Shown here piece after piece: positions 29,399 to 39,161 of a stretch of 64,000 bases of DNA (positions within the stretch are counted from its first letter, which is position 1; the number at the start of each line of letters is the position of its first letter). The position numbers and the translations under genes were made by a program. The stretch lies in contig NZ_JACSDI010000010.1 in the NCBI RefSeq assembly GCF_022410515.1, forward strand, positions 80,445 through 144,444, written 5' to 3'. Origin of the DNA: Shewanella cutis. GTDB taxonomy: Bacteria; Pseudomonadota; Gammaproteobacteria; Enterobacterales; Shewanellaceae. The notes beneath the pieces were generated by a model that worked only from the letters and a program-made list of their open reading frames with translations, was not told the DNA's origin and made no database searches.

Positions 29399-30649
29399 TT
29401 ATCTGCCCGCCAATGCCTGCGCGGGGCCAATTCGGCTCGCCTTCCATGCGGGATAGAGCGTTGCAATAAGGCTCATCACAAACGCTGTGGCAATGACTAA
29501 GCAGGCATCCGACAAATGCAGCTCAGAGGGAAGAAAATCCACAAAATACACATCGGCAGACAATAATTGGATCCCAAAGAGTTGCTCAATGCTACGGGCA
29601 ATTGCACTGAGATTAGTCGCTGTTGCGATACCTATCACCCCGCCGAGTGCACATCCCACTAAACCGTTTAATGCGCCCTGCACCATAAAAATGCCCATCA
29701 CGGATAATCGGCTAAGCCCCATGGTCATAAGGATCGCAATTTCACTGGCTTTATCCCGCACCGCCATCACCAGTGTTGAGACAATATTGAAGCAAGCCAC
29801 CCCGATCACCAATACTAATACCAGGTACATTATGGTGCGAACTAATTGAATATCCTGATATAAGTGCCCTTGTGTACGGGTCCAATCACTAATATATACC
29901 GACTGGTTCAACGCATAGCCTAACTCGCGAATTTTCGCTGGTGCATCAAATACCTGCGCCACACTGATACGAACGCCCGTCACGCCTTGGTGTAAATTCA
30001 GAATATTTGCCGCATAACGCATGGGAATATAAGCCGTGGTTAATTCAAGCTCACCACCTAAGCGATAAACACCTGACACCACAAAGCGATGGCTTTTTGC
30101 CGCACGTAAACTTCCCGCATGTTCAGGGTCGAGATCTTGTACATACAGCGCCAACGTATCGCCAACCTCGAGGCCGAGTTTTTTCAGTAAACTCTCCCCG
30201 AGGACGATGTGATTATCATCTTCACTCAAGCTTTGCCAAGTCTCTGGACTCATAAATTGCGATAATGTCGAGACTTTTGCCTCTTGCTCAGGATCAATGC
30301 CAACGACAGCAAGCCCCTGAAAACCACCAGGCTTTTGCACTAGACCCTGCATACGAATAAAAGGTGCCGCAGCAGTAATGCCTTCAATCTGCAGCGCGGT
30401 TTGCTCAACAGCGCGCCAGTCAGCAATCGGCTCATTCACGCCCACCACATCCGCTTGGGAGATCACCCCGAGTAAACGTTGCTCCAGCTCGCGCTCAAAA
30501 CCATTCATCGCCGAGAGCACGATAATTAATACGGCTACGCCTAGGGCGATACCCGCTGTCGATGCAAAGGAAATAAAGCTAATAAAACTATTGGATTGGC
30601 GCGCACGGTAAAAACGCCAACCAATAGAGAGGGCTAATGGTACTTTCAT
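29399..30649 (-). CDS. lolE: Lipoprotein-releasing system permease LolE
   Basis: 416 aa. One N-terminal and three C-terminal membrane helices with a large periplasmic domain between (about 50-265), the LolC/E plan. GLSRLSVMGIFMVQGALNG near the second helix is the family motif contacting LolD. Releases outer-membrane lipoproteins from the inner membrane to LolA. The start overlaps the lolD stop (ATGA). Confidence 0.92.
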   Translation of the reverse strand: MKVPLALSIGWRFYRARQSNSFISFISFASTAGIALGVAVLIIVLSAMNGFERELEQRLLGVISQADVVGVNEPIADWRAVEQTALQIEGITAAAPFIRMQGLVQKPGGFQGLAVVGIDPEQEAKVSTLSQFMSPETWQSLSEDDNHIVLGESLLKKLGLEVGDTLALYVQDLDPEHAGSLRAAKSHRFVVSGVYRLGGELELTTAYIPMRYAANILNLHQGVTGVRISVAQVFDAPAKIRELGYALNQSVYISDWTRTQGHLYQDIQLVRTIMYLVLVLVIGVACFNIVSTLVMAVRDKASEIAILMTMGLSRLSVMGIFMVQGALNGLVGCALGGVIGIATATNLSAIARSIEQLFGIQLLSADVYFVDFLPSELHLSDACLVIATAFVMSLIATLYPAWKASRIGPAQALAGR

Positions 30650-31338
30650 TGGGCGCTTTCCGGTACTTGCAGATAACCATTTTTCATGGTGAGTTGTCTG
30701 TCCATCCGCGCGGCTAATTTAGGGTCGTGGGTGACCACTACAAACGCCGTACCAAGTTGATTGGCCAATTCGCGAATGAGTTCATACACAGCCTCACCGC
30801 TCTTGGCATCAAGGTTTCCCGTTGGCTCATCGGCCAGCACTAACTTGGGTTTGTTGATAAGCGCACGGGCGATTGCCACCCGCTGCCGTTCCCCACCCGA
30901 AAGCTCAGCAGGAATATGGCTCATTCTGTGCCCAAGCCCGACTCTCTCGAGCAACACTTTGGCATCGGCCTGAGCCTGAACGCGATCTCTGCCTTGAATA
31001 AACGATGGCATAGCCACGTTTTCAAGGGCGGTGAACTCGGGCAATAAATGATGGAATTGATAAATAAAGCCTAAATCCTGATTACGGATCTGCGCCTGAC
31101 GCGCACTGCTCACCTGATATAAATCCTCACCTGCCAACAACACTTTGCCCGATGAAGGTTTATCAAGCGTCCCCATAATATGCAGTAACGTACTTTTGCC
31201 GGAGCCAGAAGTGCCCACAATCGCCAGTTGCTCGCCCTTAAATACCTGTAAATCGACGTCGGATAACACTTGCGTGGTCACATCGCCGTCGTGATAACTC
31301 TTACTCACCGCCTGCACTTGCAGTAACACATCTTGCAT
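30646..31338 (-). CDS. lolD: Lipoprotein-releasing system ATPase LolD
   Basis: 230 aa from MQDVLLQVQAVSKSY. Walker A GTSGSGKST, signature LSGGERQR and Walker B LVLADEPTGNLD are intact. The open frame extends to a GTG at 31383, but the shorter start fits the family; the ribosome binding site is weak for both. Translationally coupled to lolE. Confidence 0.93.
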   Translation of the reverse strand: MQDVLLQVQAVSKSYHDGDVTTQVLSDVDLQVFKGEQLAIVGTSGSGKSTLLHIMGTLDKPSSGKVLLAGEDLYQVSSARQAQIRNQDLGFIYQFHHLLPEFTALENVAMPSFIQGRDRVQAQADAKVLLERVGLGHRMSHIPAELSGGERQRVAIARALINKPKLVLADEPTGNLDAKSGEAVYELIRELANQLGTAFVVVTHDPKLAARMDRQLTMKNGYLQVPESAQ

Positions 31339-31435
31339 TGAGATTCTCGCTATTGATTCTATATGACATGGGTTAAGTGCCACGTCTAAATTCGACTTTT
31401 ACTTTGGCGCAATTTTTTAGTCGTTGAAAATACCG

Positions 31436-32668
31436 TTATTCATAACGCAGCGCTGTGGCTGGCTGCACCCTTGCAGCCCGTAGCGCAGGGTAAAGAGTCG
31501 CCACTAAGGTCACCACTAAGGTACCGACAATAATCAGCGATAATTGCCCAAGCGCCAGTTTTACCGGCAACATTTGCCCTGCCCCTAAAATCGAGATCCC
31601 AAGGGTTGCCATAAGACCATTGAGATTAAGGGTGATAAGAATGCCCACCACTAAGCCCAGCACTAAACCTAATACTGCATTGAGTAAACCTTGCACGACA
31701 AAAATGCCCATGACTGAGGAGGTTCTTAAACCTTGGGTTTTAAGCACCGCCACATCGGTGGTTTTATCGACAACCATCATCACCAACGCCGAGACGATAT
31801 TGAATGCCGCTACCGCGACAATCAGGCTCAGCATCAGCGACATCATGTTTTTTTCCATCTTCACTGCGCTAAACAGATGACCATAAGTGTCACGCCAATC
31901 GCTCGTCGTCGCCTCAATGCCCTGCGCGGTCAAGATTTGCTGCACATCCTTGGCAAGCGTAGGCGCTGTGAAAGGATCGTTTAAATAAAGCCTTAGCTGG
32001 TTGATTTCATCACTAGGCTGGCGCATCAACCGCTTTGCATCTTGATAATGAACGTAAGCGACACCCGCATCCACCTGTGAGCCCATTTCAAACACCGCAG
32101 ACACTAAAAACTTGCGTTGGCTGGGCACAGGGCCAAGCGGCGAGTACACCACGCCATCGCCACTTAATAAGCGTACCGTATCCCCAGGGCTGACCTTTAA
32201 TTGGCGCGCCAGTTCGCTGCCCAATATGACCTGATACTGGCCACTGGTTAACTCGTTAAACGCGCCGGAATAAGTATGTTGCGCCACCGCAGAAAGTTTT
32301 TCGGCAAGCTCAGGAAACACCCCAAATACTTGTACCGCACGGATATTGGCCGCTGACTGCACCATGGCTTGCGTCGACACACTAGGTGTCACCCCTTGCA
32401 CGCCGGGCAGCATGGTTAGCTTTTCTGCCGCACTTGTCCAATCGCTTAAGGGAGCTTTCGTGTAAACCGTCAATTGCGGCACAGCGCCAAGAATGCGCTG
32501 CTTTAATTGACTTTCAAGGCCATTCATCACCGAACTGACCACGATTAACGCGGCAACCCCTAAAAAAATGCCCGAAACGGCAAATAAGGTAATAAAAGAA
32601 GCAAATGCGTTTGCTTTTCTGGCCCGCCAATAACGGTAACCAACGTAGAGAGGAAATCGAAGATCCAT
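31436..32668 (-). CDS. lolC: Lipoprotein-releasing system permease LolC
   Basis: 410 aa with the same architecture as lolE (about 25-30% alike by eye). It starts MDLRFPLYVGYRYWRARK. Its position first in the operon and the DP-rich periplasmic hook region favour LolC. The 97-bp gap to lolD is longer than usual for the family. No clear Shine-Dalgarno sequence is seen. Confidence 0.88.
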   Translation of the reverse strand: MDLRFPLYVGYRYWRARKANAFASFITLFAVSGIFLGVAALIVVSSVMNGLESQLKQRILGAVPQLTVYTKAPLSDWTSAAEKLTMLPGVQGVTPSVSTQAMVQSAANIRAVQVFGVFPELAEKLSAVAQHTYSGAFNELTSGQYQVILGSELARQLKVSPGDTVRLLSGDGVVYSPLGPVPSQRKFLVSAVFEMGSQVDAGVAYVHYQDAKRLMRQPSDEINQLRLYLNDPFTAPTLAKDVQQILTAQGIEATTSDWRDTYGHLFSAVKMEKNMMSLMLSLIVAVAAFNIVSALVMMVVDKTTDVAVLKTQGLRTSSVMGIFVVQGLLNAVLGLVLGLVVGILITLNLNGLMATLGISILGAGQMLPVKLALGQLSLIIVGTLVVTLVATLYPALRAARVQPATALRYE

Positions 32669-32762
32669 TGAAAGAGGGCTGCGTCCTGTGTGCTGAACTT
32701 GCTAAATCATAAAGATGGGCACGATAATAGGGGTTTAGGTCCTATAAATAAAGAGGCAAGCC

Positions 32763-33383
32763 TTGTTCCCTGACACCAATCCGTATTTTAGTGTGCCTCA
32801 TCCCTTTACCGCCTACTTAAGCCTCTGGGACGAAAACAGGCCTTTACCCAGTGAAATGGCTTTAAAATCAATGCAATCCTTGGGGATCCAGCTGTTAAGT
32901 GAAGTAAAAGCCCTTGAAGCAAGCTGTTTATTACAACTGCGGAATTTAGATAACGAAGCAAAGGTCGTGGTGGACTTTCTTAAGCTGCAATCACGCAAGG
33001 TGGATTTAGTCCTGCAACATGTGCTCGAGAAAGAGGTCCAAGAAGGCGATAAATATCTTGGTTGTCAATTTGGAGGCAGCGGTATTCGCTTGCTAAGTAC
33101 CGCTGCGTTGCCTTTAGGACGCCATTTCAAAGTCACCTTATTTATCCATGACGAACTGGTTGCGATTTTATGTTTTGCCAAGGTCACCGCGTGTATGCTT
33201 TCACAGCAAGCCCAATCCGATGCGCCGCAAGCACAGCGAGACAATGCTTCTTTGCACTATTTAGTCGATCTAGAATTCAGCCAAATACTGGATTCGGATG
33301 TAGAGCAACTCGTCAAAGCGAGCCTTAATGTGCAACAAAAACAACTAAAACTGCGTAAACTTGCTAGGGACGAACGCCAATAA
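32763..33383 (+). CDS. PilZ-domain-like protein (206 aa)
   Basis: Soluble. The segment YLGCQFGGSGIRLLS near 98 resembles the PilZ beta-barrel motif D/NxSxxG, but the Arg-rich c-di-GMP motif is not clear, so c-di-GMP binding is uncertain. The start appears to be TTG with AGAGG at 6 nt, since no ATG lies near the N-terminus. Divergent from lolC and 47 bp ahead of mfd. Confidence 0.65.
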   Translation: MFPDTNPYFSVPHPFTAYLSLWDENRPLPSEMALKSMQSLGIQLLSEVKALEASCLLQLRNLDNEAKVVVDFLKLQSRKVDLVLQHVLEKEVQEGDKYLGCQFGGSGIRLLSTAALPLGRHFKVTLFIHDELVAILCFAKVTACMLSQQAQSDAPQAQRDNASLHYLVDLEFSQILDSDVEQLVKASLNVQQKQLKLRKLARDERQ

Positions 33384-33430
33384 AGGCGAGAGTTTTCACT
33401 GGCACCCTTGCGCCCAAGTCACTACAATAA

Positions 33431-36400
33431 ATGCAACTTTTTGTGAATGAATCCGTTTATCCCACGCCAATGACACTACTTTCAGCACTAACACCGCCCG
33501 TTGTAAAAAATGGCACTCAAATGCAAACTCTGTCGTGTATCGCTGGGGTTGGTCAAGCTGTCACCCTTGCCAGTCTTATTCGTCAACACCAAGGCACCAC
33601 GCTGATCGTCACCAGTGACACGCCAACGGCATTGAGTCTTGAGTTAGAACTCAATTATTTATTGGCAAAAACCACCATTAAGGTGCGGCTGTTCCCTGAC
33701 CGTGAAACCCTGCCCTATGACAGTTTTTCACCGCATCAGGATTTGATTTCCCAGCGTTTAGAAACCCTGTCACATATCACCCATGCCGAGCACAGCGTGG
33801 TTATCGTGCCGGTGACAACGCTGATGATCCGCTTGCCGCCGAAATCCTATTTAAGCTCTAATGTTTTTGTGCTAAAAAAAGGCGATAAATATCAGCTCCA
33901 TGATGTGCGCCAACAGTTAACAGATACCGGTTATCACTTAGTTGAACAGGTTTACGAGCACGGCGAGTTTGCCATTCGGGGCTCGATCCTCGATATCTTC
34001 CCCACTGGCGTGAATATGCCACTGCGTATCGAGCTTTTCGATGATGAAGTCGAAACCATTCGCCATTTCGACCCAGAGACCCAACGCTCATCCACGCCAG
34101 TCGATGCGGTGCGGTTATTACCAGCAAAAGAATTTCCAACCGATAACAGCGCCATCGAAGGCTTTAGACAACGTTATCGCCGCCGTTTTGAGGTAATAGT
34201 TAAAGAACCAGAATCGGTTTATCAATTGGTAAGCCGCAATCTGATGCCCGCAGGGATTGAAAACTATCTGCCACTGTTTTTTGATGAGGTTGCGACACTG
34301 TTCGATTACCTGCCGAAGAACACTCAGTTAGTCACCTTGGGCGATATCGAAAAATCCGCCCGCGCCCATTTGCATGAAGTGGAAACCCGCTATGAAGACA
34401 GGCGAGTCGATCCGCTACGGCCACTGCTTGCGCCAAAAGAGCTGTATTTACTGATAGAAGAATTATTTGCCGCCTTTAAGCCACTGCCTCGCTATCAATT
34501 TGTCGCCCCAAATCCTGACACCAATGGTGCTGCGGCGCAGATTGATGCCAGTGTTTTGCCCGAGGTAAGCGCCAATCACAAATTAAAGCAACCATTAATC
34601 GCACTCGAATATTATGCCGAACGTGCTCCGCGAATGCTGTTTAGCGCAGAATCTGAAGGCCGCCGTGAAGCGCTGCTCGAACTTCTTGGTAAAATCCAGC
34701 TAAAGCCTAGCGTATTTAGTCATTTTGATGAATTTATTCAAAGTGATGCCAAACTTGGCTTGATCGTTTCGCCCTTATCCCGTGGTTGTGTACTGGGGCT
34801 AGGGGCGCAAACCGCTGTGAGCATCATCTGCGAAACCGAACTCTTTGGTCAGCGAATTTCACAGCAACGCCGCCGTGAAAAACAGCGCCAGATCAGTAAC
34901 GATACCTTAATCAAAAACTTAGCCGAGCTGAAAGTCGGCCAGCCGATCGTACACTTAGAGCACGGTGTTGCCCTTTACCAAGGTTTAGTCACCTTAGATA
35001 CTGGTGGCATTGTCGCTGAATATTTGCAACTTGAGTACTCGGGTGGCGATAAGCTCTATGTCCCCGTTTCCAATTTACATTTGATTAGCCGCTATAGTGT
35101 TGGCGCAGATGGGGAAACACATCTTAATAAACTGGGTAACGACACTTGGGCCAAAGCAAAAAATAAAGCCATTGAAAAAATCCGCGATGTGGCCGCAGAG
35201 CTTCTCGATGTCTACGCCCGTCGCCAAGCACGTCCGGGTGAGAGCTGCGAAATCAATGACGAAGAGTACGCCCAATTCGCTCAAGGTTTCCCCTTTGAAG
35301 AAACCGTCGATCAAGAAAGTGCCATTCATGCAGTGTTAGCAGACATGCAATCGCCAACCGCAATGGACAGATTAGTTTGCGGTGATGTGGGTTTTGGTAA
35401 AACCGAGGTCGCGATGCGTGCCGCCTTTGTGGCCGTAAATGACGGTAAACAAGTGGTTGTGCTTGTACCCACAACACTCCTTGCCCAACAACACTATGAA
35501 AACTTTAAGGACAGATTTGCCGACTGGCCAGTGGTAATTGAAGTGATGTCACGCTTTAGAACCGCCAAAGAGCAAACTCAAGTGCTGAAACTGCTCGAAG
35601 AAGGCAAAGTCGATATCGTAATCGGTACCCATAAGTTGCTGCAATCCGAGGCAAAATTTGAGAATTTAGGCCTACTTATCATCGATGAAGAACACCGATT
35701 CGGTGTCAGACAAAAAGAGAAAATCAAGGCACTGCGGGCCAATGTGGATATTTTGACCCTCACAGCGACGCCTATTCCCCGCACCTTAAATATGGCGATG
35801 TCGGGAATGCGCGACTTATCGATTATTGCGACGCCTCCCGCTAAGCGTTTGGCGGTGAAGACCTTTGTGCGCGAATCCGATCCCGCAACAGTACGTGAAG
35901 CCATTCTGCGTGAGATCCTCCGTGGCGGTCAGGTCTATTACCTGCACAATAATGTCGAAACCATTGAAAAATGTGCCCAAGACATCAGCACACTGCTACC
36001 TGAAGCGCGAGTCGTTGTGGCCCATGGCCAAATGCGTGAGCGGGATCTTGAGCGAGTCATGTCAGATTTTTATCATCAACGATTCAACGTGTTAGTCTGT
36101 ACCACTATTATCGAAACCGGTATCGACGTCCCAAGTGCCAACACCATTATTATCGAACGCGCCGACACCTTTGGTTTAGCCCAATTACATCAATTGCGTG
36201 GCCGCGTTGGACGCTCGCACCATCAAGCATACGCGTACTTAATGACGCCACATCCTAAACGCATGACTACTGATGCTCGTAAACGATTAGAAGCCATTGA
36301 TGCGCTTGAAGATTTAGGCGCTGGCTTTATGCTTGCCACCCAAGACTTAGAGATCCGCGGCGCAGGCGAACTGTTAGGTGATGAGCAAAGCGGCCATATC

Positions 36401-36964
36401 TCTAAAATTGGCTTTAGCCTCTATATGGAAATGCTGGAATCGGCGGTCAAAGCGCTTAAGCAAGGTAAAGAGCCTTCACTGGCACAAATGCTTAATCAAC
36501 AATGTGAGATGGAACTCAGAATTCCAGCGCTGTTGCCGGAAGACTATGTCGGTGATGTGAATATTCGCCTGTCACTCTACAAACGTATCGCCAGTTGTGA
36601 CAGCGAAGAAGCCTTAGACGAACTTAAAGTTGAGCTTATCGACCGCTTTGGTTTGCTGCCCGATGCGACTAAAAACTTGATGGAAATGACCCTGTATAAA
36701 CATCAGGCAACTCGGCTGGGGGCGACTAAAATTGAGGTACACGCCAAGGGCGGTAGCATCGAATTTAGTCAAGATCATAGTATCGACCCAGGCTTTATCA
36801 TCGGATTGCTACAAAGTCAGCCACAAATCTATCGAATGGATGGGCCGAATAAGTTAAAGTTCATGCTCAGCGCCGAAACAGCAAAAGAGAGGCTCGCGTT
36901 AGTCAAACTCTTGCTCGAACAACTATCTCAACATCAATCGCAACATCGTCTTGGAGATAAATAG
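33431..36964 (+). CDS. mfd: Transcription-repair coupling factor Mfd
   Basis: 1177 aa. The UvrB-like N-terminal region includes LFPDRETLPYDSFSPHQD and ends near 350; an RNA polymerase-interaction domain follows (about 500-570), then a RecG-like superfamily 2 motor with Walker A CGDVGFGKTEVA, DEEH (Walker B) and TATPIPRTLNMAMSG. It removes RNA polymerase stalled at lesions and recruits UvrA. The family often starts nearer MTLLSALTPP (33470); neither start has a good ribosome binding site. Confidence 0.96.
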   Translation: MQLFVNESVYPTPMTLLSALTPPVVKNGTQMQTLSCIAGVGQAVTLASLIRQHQGTTLIVTSDTPTALSLELELNYLLAKTTIKVRLFPDRETLPYDSFSPHQDLISQRLETLSHITHAEHSVVIVPVTTLMIRLPPKSYLSSNVFVLKKGDKYQLHDVRQQLTDTGYHLVEQVYEHGEFAIRGSILDIFPTGVNMPLRIELFDDEVETIRHFDPETQRSSTPVDAVRLLPAKEFPTDNSAIEGFRQRYRRRFEVIVKEPESVYQLVSRNLMPAGIENYLPLFFDEVATLFDYLPKNTQLVTLGDIEKSARAHLHEVETRYEDRRVDPLRPLLAPKELYLLIEELFAAFKPLPRYQFVAPNPDTNGAAAQIDASVLPEVSANHKLKQPLIALEYYAERAPRMLFSAESEGRREALLELLGKIQLKPSVFSHFDEFIQSDAKLGLIVSPLSRGCVLGLGAQTAVSIICETELFGQRISQQRRREKQRQISNDTLIKNLAELKVGQPIVHLEHGVALYQGLVTLDTGGIVAEYLQLEYSGGDKLYVPVSNLHLISRYSVGADGETHLNKLGNDTWAKAKNKAIEKIRDVAAELLDVYARRQARPGESCEINDEEYAQFAQGFPFEETVDQESAIHAVLADMQSPTAMDRLVCGDVGFGKTEVAMRAAFVAVNDGKQVVVLVPTTLLAQQHYENFKDRFADWPVVIEVMSRFRTAKEQTQVLKLLEEGKVDIVIGTHKLLQSEAKFENLGLLIIDEEHRFGVRQKEKIKALRANVDILTLTATPIPRTLNMAMSGMRDLSIIATPPAKRLAVKTFVRESDPATVREAILREILRGGQVYYLHNNVETIEKCAQDISTLLPEARVVVAHGQMRERDLERVMSDFYHQRFNVLVCTTIIETGIDVPSANTIIIERADTFGLAQLHQLRGRVGRSHHQAYAYLMTPHPKRMTTDARKRLEAIDALEDLGAGFMLATQDLEIRGAGELLGDEQSGHISKIGFSLYMEMLESAVKALKQGKEPSLAQMLNQQCEMELRIPALLPEDYVGDVNIRLSLYKRIASCDSEEALDELKVELIDRFGLLPDATKNLMEMTLYKHQATRLGATKIEVHAKGGSIEFSQDHSIDPGFIIGLLQSQPQIYRMDGPNKLKFMLSAETAKERLALVKLLLEQLSQHQSQHRLGDK

Positions 36965-37962
36965 TGTTACGTCAACTCGCGGTCTCTATCGCTACACTTA
37001 TTGCACTTTCACACAGTTCACTTGCCCGTGCTGAGGCGTGGTTCGAAGTTGAAGTCTATATTTTCGAACGTCAAAGTCAGTCAACTGAGCAATGGCCAAT
37101 GGCCCCAATCGAGACGAAAACCAATAGTGCAATCGACCTGATCTCACCCGTTGTCGGTCAGGCAGTGGTCTCTGTGAGTAATGAGCCTGCACCTTGTACG
37201 CTTGTTTATGATGCCGATGCCAATAGCCATTGTGCAGAAAGCACGAATACCGATGCTAATAGTATTAACAGTGGCACCTTAACGATCTCAGGCCCGAGTT
37301 CAAATACCCTCACCCAGTACCGTTACCCAAGCATGATCCCATCGGAAATCGGCAGTAGCAGCCAAACCTACGCCAAACTTGGCAGTGGCCCAGTGTTACT
37401 GGCAAGCAGTCAAGGCCAGTTTGCCAGCATCGTTAATAGTTTATCGAGAGAGCGAGGTAATCGCAGTCTGCTGCATATGACATGGCAACAACCTATGCAG
37501 GGTAAGAGTGGCTCAATGCCCATCCGTCTGTTTGCGGGCAAGGATTTCTCAGCCAATTATCACTTTGATGGTCGCCAAATTGTCCAACAAGCGTTAAACA
37601 CTTCGATGCAAAATACTCAAGGCTCCCAAGGTACAAGCTTAGAAAACTCGGCACCATTACTGCCCTCACCCGTTTGGCAACTCGACGGCACGCTAAATAT
37701 TTATCTAAGCCACTATCTGTATATCGAAACGGCCTTAAATTTACGTAAAGAAGGCCGTAAGTTGATGCCGGTGCCAACCGATGACACCAACATAAATACG
37801 AATACTGCAGTGGCCACACCGGTCAAAGTGATGACGCCTTACCTGATGTCGATTCCGCTGGAGCAAAATCGTCGGGTGAAAAGTGATGAGATTCATTATC
37901 TCGATCACCCCGAAATGGGCATGGTGATCCAGATCCGTAAGATGGCACAGCCTAATGCCTAA
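36964..37962 (+). CDS. csiV: CsiV-like periplasmic protein
   Basis: 332 aa. A signal peptide (about 1-22, LARAEAW) is followed by WFEVEVYIFERQ, the start of the CsiV family, in which the Vibrio member binds peptidoglycan and supports LpoA/PBP1A activity. A Ser/Asn-rich central region and a C-terminal YLSHYLYIETALNLR segment follow. The GTG start overlaps the mfd stop and has GGAG at 8 nt, so it is translationally coupled. Location next to mfd matches the family's usual place. Confidence 0.75.
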   Translation: MLRQLAVSIATLIALSHSSLARAEAWFEVEVYIFERQSQSTEQWPMAPIETKTNSAIDLISPVVGQAVVSVSNEPAPCTLVYDADANSHCAESTNTDANSINSGTLTISGPSSNTLTQYRYPSMIPSEIGSSSQTYAKLGSGPVLLASSQGQFASIVNSLSRERGNRSLLHMTWQQPMQGKSGSMPIRLFAGKDFSANYHFDGRQIVQQALNTSMQNTQGSQGTSLENSAPLLPSPVWQLDGTLNIYLSHYLYIETALNLRKEGRKLMPVPTDDTNINTNTAVATPVKVMTPYLMSIPLEQNRRVKSDEIHYLDHPEMGMVIQIRKMAQPNA

Positions 37963-37991
37963 ATAGGCAAATCCGATTAACTTTCATATAT

Positions 37992-38023
37992 AAAAGCGGT
38001 AATGTCAGTGCATTACCGCTTTT
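37992..38023 (+). terminator. Terminator after mfd-csiV
   Basis: AAAAGCGGTAATG/CATTACCGCTTTT, a 13-bp perfect stem with a 6-nt loop and a following T run. Can also act on the convergent acylphosphatase gene. Confidence 0.9.
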
Positions 38024-38083
38024 TTATTCCTTCAACCGCCACACGAGTATTGACACTCATCCCAATTGAGTCTAAACATCAAA

Positions 38084-38356
38084 TCAGCGCACAATTGAAA
38101 AATCCAGATAAATATCATCACCTTGATATTCTGCCACGTCGACCCTAAGCCCATCGGTGCACGGCACGCCCTGCTGGCACCACGCGATAAAATTATCCAC
38201 TGCGACATGACTACCTTGAGCAAGCACCTCGACGCTGCCATCAACGCAATTGGTTACATAACCTGTCACGCCCAAGAATCGTGCCTTTGCTAAGGTCGCC
38301 TGCCTACAGCCCACACCCTGCACATTCCCGGTCAATTTAATTAATACCCGTTTCAT
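38084..38356 (-). CDS. Acylphosphatase
   Basis: 90 aa, ferredoxin-like alpha/beta fold. GNVQGVGCRQ contains the phosphate loop and the catalytic Arg, and GYVTNCVDGSVEV holds the catalytic Asn. Phe/Cys substitution after VG (VGCR instead of VGFR) is unusual but outside the catalytic residues. Hydrolyses acyl phosphates. Likely monocistronic. Confidence 0.92.
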   Translation of the reverse strand: MKRVLIKLTGNVQGVGCRQATLAKARFLGVTGYVTNCVDGSVEVLAQGSHVAVDNFIAWCQQGVPCTDGLRVDVAEYQGDDIYLDFSIVR

Positions 38357-38485
38357 CTAAGACTCCTGAGCAAGGCTCGGTGGGCAATAGCATGCAAAAC
38401 TAAGCATAGCTGAGATTTCAGCTCAGATAAGTTTGATCATGATTTAAGTGATGGATTTACTACGTGAAATTTAAGAAAAATAAAC

Positions 38486-38521
38486 ATAAAAAAACAGCTA
38501 ACGAGACCGCTGTTAGCTGTT
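38486..38521 (-). terminator. Orphan Rho-independent terminator on the minus strand
   Basis: AACAGCTAAC/GTTAGCTGTT, a perfect 10-bp stem, then TTTTTT on the minus strand. No gene is evident directly upstream on that strand until ycfP at 39162, about 640 bp away, so it may end an unannotated small RNA or the ycfP transcript. Confidence 0.65.
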
Positions 38522-38821
38522 CGGGCGACATACGCAAAAGGTTGTCCATAATTGGACGAATTGGCATAAAAGTTTGTAGCATTTTGTAACAAGCCATTAA
38601 GATGCGCTACTTTACACAATTAATTATTAATTTCAACAAAATGATAGATAAGTCCACTCTTATAGTATTTTTTTAATGCTTCTTGCTGAAATAACCAACT
38701 AAACTAACGATATATACCGTCAACCATTCCAAATAAAGAATATCGATACAGGCTTTTACATCAAGTTTATAGTAGAAAAAACCAGCTCATACAAATAACA
38801 GAGTGAAATACATATAATAAG
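38522..38821. other. Non-coding region between an orphan terminator and a palindromic element
   Basis: No supported ORF; a 60-codon minus-strand frame (38437-38619) has no ribosome binding site and runs through the terminator. A minus-strand promoter-like pair TTGAAA-N16-TAAAGT lies around 38610-38640, upstream of the terminator. Confidence 0.3.
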
Positions 38822-39054
38822 TAACCTGAGCTCGGGATAAGTAGAGCCGCTGAATACGCATCTTTTCGGGCCTCTCTGCCTTGCTCTGTCTCACCATAGC
38901 TCGCTATGGCATACGACAGAGCGCCTTGATAAGCACAAAAATCTGCGCATTCAGTCAGAAAAAAATTCTTCTTTTCAAAATAAATCATTTATAGCATTGA
39001 TTTGGTTTGTTAAATTTAGATTTTTCCGACACTCGTTATCCCGAGTTCAGGTTA
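38822..39054. mobile_element. Nested-palindrome MITE-like element (about 233 bp), second family
   Basis: Terminal inverted repeats AACCTGAGCTCGGGATAA (38823-38840) and TTATCCCGAGTTCAGGTT (39036-39053) match at 17 of 18 positions, bounded by TA on both sides. Inside are two further inverted pairs: CTGAAT..GCATCTTTT with AAAAATCTGCG..ATTCAG, and GCTCTGTC with GACAGAGC around a short ATAGC/GCTAT stem. The 73-codon minus-strand ORF inside is explained by the element and not a gene. Confidence 0.82.
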
Positions 39055-39161
39055 AGTAGATATAGAACGCAGAGAATGGCAAAGGAGTGAAAGCCTATCG
39101 CCCTAGTGACAAAAAGCGATAAGCATCATGATGACAGTCTAAACAGATGAGATTGGCCGCG

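Noticed and set aside
38767..38988. 73-codon minus-strand ORF
   Set aside because: It lies mostly inside nested-palindrome element B and is explained by that repeat.
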